64,000 bases of DNA, from contig NZ_QLLC01000002.1 of assembly GCF_003350205.1 (NCBI RefSeq), forward strand, positions 110,407 to 174,406, read 5' to 3'. This DNA comes from Brevundimonas bullata. Lineage in GTDB: Bacteria > Pseudomonadota > Alphaproteobacteria > Caulobacterales > Caulobacteraceae. A model generated the notes under the pieces. It saw only the letters and a list, made by a program, of their open reading frames with translations, did no database searches and was not told the DNA's origin. Positions 57,964-64,000 of the stretch are shown one piece after another; the stretch's first letter is position 1, and each line of letters begins with the position of its first letter. Position numbers and translations under genes: made by a program.

Positions 57964-59352
57964 TTACCCCGCGAACCCCTTCACCGCCGCCAGGGCGGCT
58001 TCGGCCGTGTTGTCGATAATGGTCAGGCGCTCGGGCTGATCGCCCAGGGCGCGGATGACGGGGGCGGGTTCGGGCTCGAAGCCGAGCACGTCCGAGACAA
58101 AGGCGCCGAACTTGGACGGGTGGGCCGTCGACAGGGCGACCACCGGGCCGTCGGCGCGGTCCAGACGGCGCGCAGCGGCCAGGGCGACGGCCGTGTGCGG
58201 ACAGACGACACGGCCCCAGGCGGCGTGGGCGTGGGCGATCTCGGCCCCGGTCGTCGCCTCGTCGATGGAGACGGCGGAGACTTCTGATTTCAGCGCGGCC
58301 AGCAGGTCGGGGGACAGGGTGACGGACCCCTCGCGGGCGAAGGTTTCGAACACGGCGCGGACAGCCGCGGCGTCGCGGCCAGAGGCCTCATAGACCAGAC
58401 GCTCGAAGTTGGACGGAGCCTGGACGTCCATCGACACGCTGCCGCTTTCGACGGCGGGACGGCGGGCATAGACGCCCTCGTTGATGGCGCGGGCCAGGGC
58501 GTCGTTCTGGTTGACAGCGGCGACGAAACCCGTGACCGGCAAGCCCATCTTCTTCGCGGCGATGCCGGCGAAGGCGTCGCCGAAATTGCCGGTCGGGACG
58601 ACGAAGGTCGCCGCCTGACCCAGCTGCGCCGTGGCCGAGATATAATAGGGAATCTGTCCCGCCAGCCGGCCCCAGTTGATCGAGTTGACCGACGACAGGC
58701 GGCGGCCGTCGCGCAGTGATTCCTCGGCCAGCAGACCCTTCACCAGACGCTGGCAGTCGTCGAAGTCGCCGCGCACGGCCAGGTTTAGGATGTTGTCTGC
58801 CTGCACCGTCGTCATCTGCTTGCGCTGCACCGGCGAGACTCGGTCCAGCGGGTGCAGCACCACCAGGTTGATGCGCTCGGCCCCGGCGAAGGCGCGCACG
58901 GCGGCGGCGCCGGTGTCGCCGCTGGTGGCGGTCAGCAGCGTCAGTTTCTGGCCCGTCGCGGCTAGGGCCTCGTCCGACAGGGCGGCGACCAGCTGCATCG
59001 CCAGATCCTTGAAGGCGGCGGTCGGGCCGTGGAACAGCTCCAGCACGAAGAGGCCCGGCTCCAGCTCGACCAGGGGCGTCACCGCCGGGTGGTCGAAGCC
59101 CTTGGTCAGACGCTCCAGCGCGCGGTCGAGCGCGCCCGCAGGAAGCGCGTCGCCGATGAAGGGGGAAATCGCCTCCTTGGCCATTTCCGCATAGGTCCGC
59201 CCCGGACGCGCCGCATCGACGGGCAGGGCGGGCCAGGCCTGGGGCATGTAGAGGCCGCCATCAGGCGCAATGCCGCGCAGCAGGGCGTCGGCGAAATTGG
59301 TCGGGGCGGCGTCGCCGCGCGTCGAAAGGTAGCGGTCGGGGGAGGTGCTCAT
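57964..59352 (-). CDS. thrC: Threonine synthase (ThrC)
   Basis: A 462-residue PLP enzyme that makes threonine from O-phosphohomoserine. Motifs: YLSTRG near the start, FHGPTAAFKDLAMQ (PLP Lys), LTATSGDTGAAAVRAF, NSINWGRLAGQIPYY and VPTGNFGDAFAG. This is the long ThrC form of proteobacteria. It is transcribed toward the thr operon on the other strand, so it is outside the attenuator-controlled unit. Confidence 0.96.
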   Translation of the reverse strand: MSTSPDRYLSTRGDAAPTNFADALLRGIAPDGGLYMPQAWPALPVDAARPGRTYAEMAKEAISPFIGDALPAGALDRALERLTKGFDHPAVTPLVELEPGLFVLELFHGPTAAFKDLAMQLVAALSDEALAATGQKLTLLTATSGDTGAAAVRAFAGAERINLVVLHPLDRVSPVQRKQMTTVQADNILNLAVRGDFDDCQRLVKGLLAEESLRDGRRLSSVNSINWGRLAGQIPYYISATAQLGQAATFVVPTGNFGDAFAGIAAKKMGLPVTGFVAAVNQNDALARAINEGVYARRPAVESGSVSMDVQAPSNFERLVYEASGRDAAAVRAVFETFAREGSVTLSPDLLAALKSEVSAVSIDEATTGAEIAHAHAAWGRVVCPHTAVALAAARRLDRADGPVVALSTAHPSKFGAFVSDVLGFEPEPAPVIRALGDQPERLTIIDNTAEAALAAVKGFAG

Positions 59353-59495
59353 GACGGGTCGTTTCTAGCCGCAGGGCGGCGCTTCGTCATGATTATTTTG
59401 CGTCTGCGAAGGCAATTTCGCAGTTTTGCGCAACAAGATGACGACGGAGTCACAAGAGGCGTCGCCGGGGCTGGCGCATCGCCGCCGTCCGGTCC

Positions 59496-60452
59496 ATGTC
59501 AGGGCGAATGAGACGCCGTTCCTTTCTGATCCGCGCGGGCGCGGCGGCTGCCGCTGTCGGCGGCGGCCTGTGGCTCAAGGACCATGTGATCTGGCGCCGG
59601 CCGATGCTGGCCTTCGCTGACGGCGGGACTAGCGGGTGGTCGCCCTTCGTCGTCGCGAACGCCGCCACGCCGACCGTGCGGGTGCGGATCGCCGGGCGCG
59701 AGGTGACGGCCCTGATCGACAGCGGCGCCCAGTACTCGGTGATCGACCGCGCCCTGGTCGAGGCCCTGGGCCTGACGACCTTTTTCGACATGCCCCTGGT
59801 GGCTTACGGCGTCGGGGGGCAGCCGCAGGTCGGGCGCGGGGTGACGCTGGACATGGCGGTCGGCACGCTGACAGCGTCGGGTCTGCGCGCAGCCATCCTC
59901 GACCTGGGGCCGTTGGCGGATGCGGCGGGCCTGGGCGCGCCCTTGGTGCTGGGACAGGACCTGCTGGGCGAGGCTGTGCTGGAGCTGGACATGAAGCGCC
60001 GTCGCAGCCGTCTGGTCGATCCCGGCGGCCATGTCGTCTCGCCCGCGCTGCGACCCGTCCCGGTCAAGCGCAGCGGCACGGCCCTGACCGTCGAGGTCAC
60101 GGTCGAAAGCGCGGTGATGCGGGCCGTGATCGACACCGGCTTCTCCTCCCTGATCGCCCTCAGCCAGGGCGCGGCCGAGGCGGCGGGCCTGCTGGACGGG
60201 CGCGCCGAAACCGCCGGGTCCAGCATCGTCCTGGGCGGGGTGGCGCGGGCGCGGGTGATCGAGGCGAAGACCGTGACCTTTGGCGACGACCTGTGGCGCG
60301 GGGTGGCGACGCCGGTGTTCGCCAATTCGCCCTTGCCCAACTACCCCGACGCCCTGCTGGGCGTGGCGGCCTTCGAGGATCGCGACGTCGTGCTGGACCT
60401 GGGACGAGGCCGTCTGCACGTCTCGCCCCAGATGGACCTGACCGTGGGCTAG
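59496..60452 (+). CDS. Two-lobed retropepsin-like aspartic protease, Tat-type leader
   Basis: A 318-residue exported protein with two clan-AA aspartic protease lobes in one chain. The first active-site motif is TALIDSGAQYSVID near residue 70; the second is RAVIDTGFSSLIAL near residue 210. Each is followed by a flap-like hydrophobic strand (MPLVAYGVGG; SIVLGGV). The N-terminus has RRRSFLIRAGAAAAAVGGGL, a twin-arginine or membrane-anchor leader. ATG 59496 or ATG 59508 are both possible. The target is unknown; most bacterial relatives carry a single or a pepsin-like pair of lobes. Confidence 0.8.
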   Translation: MSGRMRRRSFLIRAGAAAAAVGGGLWLKDHVIWRRPMLAFADGGTSGWSPFVVANAATPTVRVRIAGREVTALIDSGAQYSVIDRALVEALGLTTFFDMPLVAYGVGGQPQVGRGVTLDMAVGTLTASGLRAAILDLGPLADAAGLGAPLVLGQDLLGEAVLELDMKRRRSRLVDPGGHVVSPALRPVPVKRSGTALTVEVTVESAVMRAVIDTGFSSLIALSQGAAEAAGLLDGRAETAGSSIVLGGVARARVIEAKTVTFGDDLWRGVATPVFANSPLPNYPDALLGVAAFEDRDVVLDLGRGRLHVSPQMDLTVG

Positions 60453-60456
60453 GGCG

Positions 60457-61308
60457 TCATAGCCCCTTGAAGGTGTCGCAGGCGGCCGGATCGCCAGTCT
60501 GATAGCCGCGTTGCAGCCATTCGACGCGTTGCGCCGCCGAGCCGTGAGTGAAGCTTTCGGGCGAGACGCGACCGCCGCCGCGGCGTTGCAGGGTGTCGTC
60601 GCCGATGGCCTGGGCGGTCTTCATGCCCTCTTCCAGATCGCCCGGCTCCAGCGCCACCTGACCGCCTGAGACGGCGGCGGCGTTCCGGGCCCAGACGCCG
60701 GCGTAGCAGTCGGCCTGAAGTTCCAGAGCGACGGAATACTTGTTGCCCTCGGCCTGTGACCTCGCCGACTGCTGGGCGCGCTGCACCTGGTCGGTGGCGC
60801 CGGTCAGATGCTGGACGTGGTGGCCGAATTCGTGGGCGATGACATAGGCCTTGGCGAAGTCGGCGCCCGAGGCCCCCAGCTTGGTTTCCATTTCGCGCCA
60901 GAAGCCGAGGTCCAGGTAAACCTTCTGATCGGCGGGGCAGTAGAAGGGCCCCATGGCGGATTGGCCGAAGCCGCAGCCCGTCTGGGTGCCTTGTTCATAC
61001 AGGACCGTGGTCGGCGGAGTATAGCCGCGCAGCTTGGTCTTCCAAACGTCGTTGATGTTGGAGCCGATGACCTCGACGAACTGCCCGGCCTGATCCTCGG
61101 GCGAGCCCATCTTGCCGGCTTGTTCGGACTGGCTGGCGCCGCCGAACTGGCTGGCGACCTGCTGGGTGGTGTTGGGGTCGATGCCGAAGACGAAGTAGCC
61201 GATGGCCGCCAGCACCAGAACGCCGATGCCGCCGCCCGCCACGGCGCCGCCGCCCATGCCGCGCCGGTCTTCAATGCCGCCGCCGCGCCGTCCGCCCTGC
61301 CAACGCAT
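60457..61308 (-). CDS. YpfJ-family neutral zinc metallopeptidase
   Basis: A 283-residue protein. A glycine-rich cytoplasmic lead and one membrane helix (GIGVLVLAAIGYFVFGI) are followed by a periplasmic peptidase domain with the zinc motif HEFGHH starting near residue 159 and third-ligand region LELQADCYAGVW. The TQTGCGFGQSAMGPFYCPAD segment is typical of the family. The role is not established. It converges on the aspartic protease gene with 4 bases between stops. Confidence 0.92.
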   Translation of the reverse strand: MRWQGGRRGGGIEDRRGMGGGAVAGGGIGVLVLAAIGYFVFGIDPNTTQQVASQFGGASQSEQAGKMGSPEDQAGQFVEVIGSNINDVWKTKLRGYTPPTTVLYEQGTQTGCGFGQSAMGPFYCPADQKVYLDLGFWREMETKLGASGADFAKAYVIAHEFGHHVQHLTGATDQVQRAQQSARSQAEGNKYSVALELQADCYAGVWARNAAAVSGGQVALEPGDLEEGMKTAQAIGDDTLQRRGGGRVSPESFTHGSAAQRVEWLQRGYQTGDPAACDTFKGL

Positions 61309-61390
61309 GATGTCGTCTCCACCCTGAAATCTCGCCCGAAGCTAGGCCCAAACGCGGCGGGCAGGGAAGGGATGCAATTGTAACCAAGGC

Positions 61391-61783
61391 TCAGTTCGGG
61401 CGGCGGTCCAGCCAGCTGTCGATCTCGGTGACGCCGCGCGTCATTTCCTCGCGTCGGGCGGCTTGGGCCTCGCGCGCCTCCCGTTCCTGTTCCAGCGTGC
61501 GCGGGACGTAGGCGGTCGGCGGCGGCGAGGGCAGGGCGGGCTGGCGCGCGGCCTCAAGACGCTGGATCGTCAGTCGAGTCTGCAGCTGTTGCTGTTGGGC
61601 CAGGGCCTCGCGCTCGGCGGCCTGATGGCGCAGGCGGTGCATCTCATAGCGGTGTTGATCGGCGATGGCCGAGCCGGGATCGTAGCCAGGCGGCGGCGGA
61701 CCCGGCCAGCCGGGCCAGGTCTGGGCGTTCGCGGGCAGAGGCGCGGCGGCGAGCATCAGGGTCATGAGGATCAGGCGGCGCAT
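61391..61783 (-). CDS. Small exported protein with Gln-rich helical region, unknown function
   Basis: A 130-residue protein. ATG 61783 begins a signal peptide (LILMTLMLAAAPLPANAQ), then a Pro/Gly/Trp-rich patch (WPGWPGPPPPGYDPG) and a charged Gln-rich helix likely to form a coiled coil (EREALAQQQQLQTRL). I do not recognise the family. Confidence 0.65.
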   Translation of the reverse strand: MRRLILMTLMLAAAPLPANAQTWPGWPGPPPPGYDPGSAIADQHRYEMHRLRHQAAEREALAQQQQLQTRLTIQRLEAARQPALPSPPPTAYVPRTLEQEREAREAQAARREEMTRGVTEIDSWLDRRPN

Positions 61784-61834
61784 GGTCGAAACATGGGCGC
61801 CAGGACGCCTTGATCCAAGCGGCGCCGTTCTGAC

Positions 61835-61871
61835 GCCCGTCACCCTCGGCCTCGTCCCGAGGGTGACGGGC
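61835..61871. terminator. 15-bp inverted repeat between erpA and the small exported protein
   Basis: GCCCGTCACCCTCGG at 61835-61849 and its exact reverse complement at 61857-61871 with a 7-base loop, 8 bases past the erpA stop. It probably ends or stabilises the erpA transcript and resembles other GTCACCC-type intergenic palindromes. Confidence 0.6.
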
Positions 61872-61879
61872 GCTTGTAA

Positions 61880-62269
61880 TCAGATGGCGAAGCTGACTCC
61901 GCAGCCGCAGCTGGACGAGGCATTCGGATTGCGCACTACAAACTGCGCGCCGGCCAGTTCATCGACAAAAGCGATCTCGGAACCCTTGAGGAAGGGGATG
62001 GAGACCGGGTCGATCACCGCCGCCTGACCGTCGCGACGGATGACCAGGTCATCGGCCTCGGGCGCGTGGACCAGTTCCAGCCGGTACTGGAAGCCCGAGC
62101 AGCCGCCGCCGTCGACGGCGACGCGCAGCATGACCGGCTTGCCCTCGATCTCGGCCAGCTTGGCCAGGCGTTTCACCGCGCTCTCGGCCAGAAGAATGCC
62201 TTCCGGGGCGCGGGCGGAAACCGAAAGCGACAGGTCGCGGACTGATTCTGTGGATTGGACGGTGCTCAC
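61880..62269 (-). CDS. erpA: A-type iron-sulfur carrier protein ErpA
   Basis: A 129-residue A-type carrier that delivers Fe-S clusters to apoproteins. The three ligand cysteines are Cys57 (GGGCSGFQY), Cys121 and Cys123 (SSCGCGVSF). VDELAGAQFVVRNPNASSSC is the typical C-terminal part. GTG start at 62269. It is divergent from the dGTPase-like gene with a 55-base spacer. ErpA is preferred over IscA or SufA by length and by standing alone without isc/suf genes. Confidence 0.9.
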   Translation of the reverse strand: MSTVQSTESVRDLSLSVSARAPEGILLAESAVKRLAKLAEIEGKPVMLRVAVDGGGCSGFQYRLELVHAPEADDLVIRRDGQAAVIDPVSIPFLKGSEIAFVDELAGAQFVVRNPNASSSCGCGVSFAI

Positions 62270-62324
62270 GGCTCTCTATATGAGGAGCTGACAGGCGTTC
62301 GCAAAGGCCTGTGCTGTAATAGAA

Positions 62325-63524
62325 GTGCTGTCCGCCTTGAGCCAGACCCGCGCGTCCTTCGCCGAAGACCCCGCCGCCAGCCGTGGCCGCCATGTTTTCG
62401 AGCCCGCCAGCCGCACCCGCACGCCCTTCGCCCGCGACCGCGACCGCATCATCCACGCCACTGCCTTCCGCCGTCTGAAGGAGAAGACCCAGGTCTTCGT
62501 GGCGCACGAGGGCGACCACTATCGCACCCGTCTGACCCACAGTCTGGAGGTGGCCCAGATCGCCCGGTCGCTGGCCCACGCCCTTCGGCTGGACGACGAC
62601 CTGGCCGAGACCATCGCCCTGGCCCACGACCTGGGCCATCCGCCCTTCGCCCACGCGGGCGAGGACGAGCTGCAGGCCCAGATGGCCGACTACGGCGGCT
62701 TTGATCACAACGTCCAGAGCTTTCGCGTCATCACCGAGCTGGAAGTCCGCTATCCGAAATTCCTCGGCCTCAACCTGAGCTGGGAAACGGTCGAGGGGGT
62801 CATCAAGCACAACGGGCCGGTGATGCATCACCTGGGCGAACCGGCGTGGAAGACGGTCGCGGCCTATGCGCCGGGCGGCGCGGCGGACTGGGACCTGAGG
62901 CTCGACACCTTCGCCTCGCTGGAGGCCCAGTGCGCGGCCATCGCCGACGACATCGCCTACAACAACCACGACGTGGACGACGGGGTGCAGGCGGGCCTGT
63001 TCACCCTGGCCGATCTGGCCGAGGTGCCGCTGATCGGGCCGTGCCTGGCCGAGGTGCGCCGCGACTGGCCCGCGCTGGACGACCGCATGGTGCGTCTGGA
63101 GGCCGTGCGCCGCATGATCGGCATCATGGTCGACGACGTCCTGGCCGAAACCGAGCGTCGGCTGGCCGCGCACGGCATCGTCACCGTCGAGGACGTGCGC
63201 CTGGCCCCGCAGATGATGGTGCAGTTCTCACCGCAGATGCTGGCCGACCTGGGCGTGCTGCGCCGCTTCCTGTTCGAGCGGATGTACCGCCACTACCGGG
63301 TCAATCGCACCCGCAGCCAGGCGCGCCGCGTCCTGTCGCAACTGTTCCACTTGTTCATGGAAGAACCCGAGGTCATGCCGCCCGAATGGTCGGCCTCGGC
63401 CCTGTCGGATGATCCGATCAAGCGGGCGCGGGCGGTGTGCGACTATATCGCCGGAATGACCGACCGCTACGCCATCGAAGTCCACGGCAAATTGTTCAGC
63501 CTCGACCTGGCGCTTGATCTGTGA
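62325..63524 (+). CDS. dgt: Deoxyguanosinetriphosphate triphosphohydrolase-like HD protein
   Basis: A 399-residue HD-domain phosphohydrolase. Motifs: [52 protein letters not shown] (HD), and [15 protein letters not shown] (C-terminal Asp). These are features of the Dgt-like type 2 subgroup, which removes triphosphate from dNTPs. GTG start at 62325. In related genomes it stands near erpA, as here. Confidence 0.93.
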   Translation: MLSALSQTRASFAEDPAASRGRHVFEPASRTRTPFARDRDRIIHATAFRRLKEKTQVFVAHEGDHYRTRLTHSLEVAQIARSLAHALRLDDDLAETIALAHDLGHPPFAHAGEDELQAQMADYGGFDHNVQSFRVITELEVRYPKFLGLNLSWETVEGVIKHNGPVMHHLGEPAWKTVAAYAPGGAADWDLRLDTFASLEAQCAAIADDIAYNNHDVDDGVQAGLFTLADLAEVPLIGPCLAEVRRDWPALDDRMVRLEAVRRMIGIMVDDVLAETERRLAAHGIVTVEDVRLAPQMMVQFSPQMLADLGVLRRFLFERMYRHYRVNRTRSQARRVLSQLFHLFMEEPEVMPPEWSASALSDDPIKRARAVCDYIAGMTDRYAIEVHGKLFSLDLALDL

Positions 63525-63603
63525 TTCGAAAGAGGCCACGGGCGGGCTAGACTGATACTTCCCGGCGCCGATTCGCGCGGGGCCGATCCAGAAAGCGCGA
63601 CCC

Positions 63604-64000
63604 ATGTCCTACGACGACGATCACCGAGGCAACCCCAACGCCGGCCGCGAGCGGGGGGCCTATACGCCGCCTACCGACGACGACCTGCCGTTCGAGCGCC
63701 GCAGCTATGATCCGCGTCGCGCGCCGGCCGCCAAGTCGCCGCCCATCACCCTGATCATCAGCGCCATTGTCCTGCTGCTGCTGATCGTGGCCGTAGTGGT
63801 CTTCTATCGCTCGGGCGTGCGGTCCTCGACCGACGCCCCGCCCGCCGTCGGCACGCCGGTCAAGAGCATGAAGGTCGAGGCGCCGCTGGACGCCCAGCCG
63901 ATCGACCCGGAAGCGGGCGTGCGCGTCTATCGCGACGGCGGCGAGGCGACCGACGCCGTCCCCACCTTCACCCCCGGCCCGGAAGCCGTCGCCCCGCGCC
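63604..64000 (+). CDS. Single-pass membrane protein with acidic N-terminus (possible SPOR-domain protein), cut by window edge
   Basis: From ATG 63604 the frame is open to the end of the window (about 132 residues). A charged cytoplasmic lead (DDDHRGNPNAG, DDDLPFERRSY) precedes a membrane helix (PPITLIISAIVLLLLIVAVV) and a proline-rich periplasmic stretch. This layout, after a dgt gene, is typical of SPOR-domain cell-division proteins in Caulobacterales, but the SPOR domain itself would be beyond the edge, so the call is tentative. Confidence 0.6.
   Translation, partial: MSYDDDHRGNPNAGRERGAYTPPTDDDLPFERRSYDPRRAPAAKSPPITLIISAIVLLLLIVAVVVFYRSGVRSSTDAPPAVGTPVKSMKVEAPLDAQPIDPEAGVRVYRDGGEATDAVPTFTPGPEAVAPR

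Overview
The window is high-GC DNA with very tight gene packing. It looks like a Caulobacteraceae chromosome, most likely Brevundimonas or a close relative. This is an inference from gene style (PAS-type soluble chemoreceptor, several TonB receptors, FeS photolyase with DUF2256, alphaproteobacterial iron boxes); no rRNA or marker gene is present.

Layout. 1-3.3 kb: sensory genes, namely a cut-off PAS protein, a BLUF light sensor paired with a stand-alone EAL phosphodiesterase, and a soluble PAS chemoreceptor. 3.5-9 kb: an outer-membrane barrel, a MacAB-like export system, a GlcG/HbpS protein and a DCC/DUF3429 pair. 9-12.9 kb: a hybrid histidine kinase, converging on a DUF2256-PhrB (FeS photolyase) operon. 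13-18.9 kb: a Sel1-like protein, an SDR, a GNAT, and a cupin-MFS operon divergent from a LysR gene; the MFS gene has a probable 3' frameshift.

18.9-42.2 kb is the main feature: a nearly complete catecholate siderophore system. The operon entC-entE-entB(isochorismatase)-ArCP-entF-entA (33.7-42.2 kb) encodes 2,3-dihydroxybenzoate synthesis and a C-A-T-TE synthetase whose adenylation pocket reads as serine, so the predicted product is enterobactin or a close relative. Beside it are two TonB receptors, each linked to a YncE-like propeller, a periplasmic binding protein, a FecCD permease, a FepC ATPase, an IroE-type esterase, a Fur-family protein without the usual metal ligands, a LysR regulator and a two-component system. 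Several promoters carry Fur-like palindromes.

42.2-47.6 kb is partly decayed: remnants of a thioesterase, an ABC exporter, an IS5-type transposase, an alpha/beta hydrolase and a dusA-adjacent integrase surround an intact chemoreceptor and an ArsR/AHSA1/DUF998 operon. 47.6-51.6 kb holds dusA, a TauE-type exporter and another chemoreceptor, with two copies of a palindromic intergenic repeat.

51.6-59.4 kb is an aspartate-family amino-acid cluster. metX-metB run left behind a SAM-I-type riboswitch. An aspartokinase-homoserine dehydrogenase fusion and thrB run right behind a threonine-rich leader peptide and attenuator. thrC lies just beyond. 59.5-64 kb is housekeeping: a two-lobed aspartic protease, a YpfJ metallopeptidase, ErpA, a dGTPase-like protein and the start of a membrane-anchored protein.
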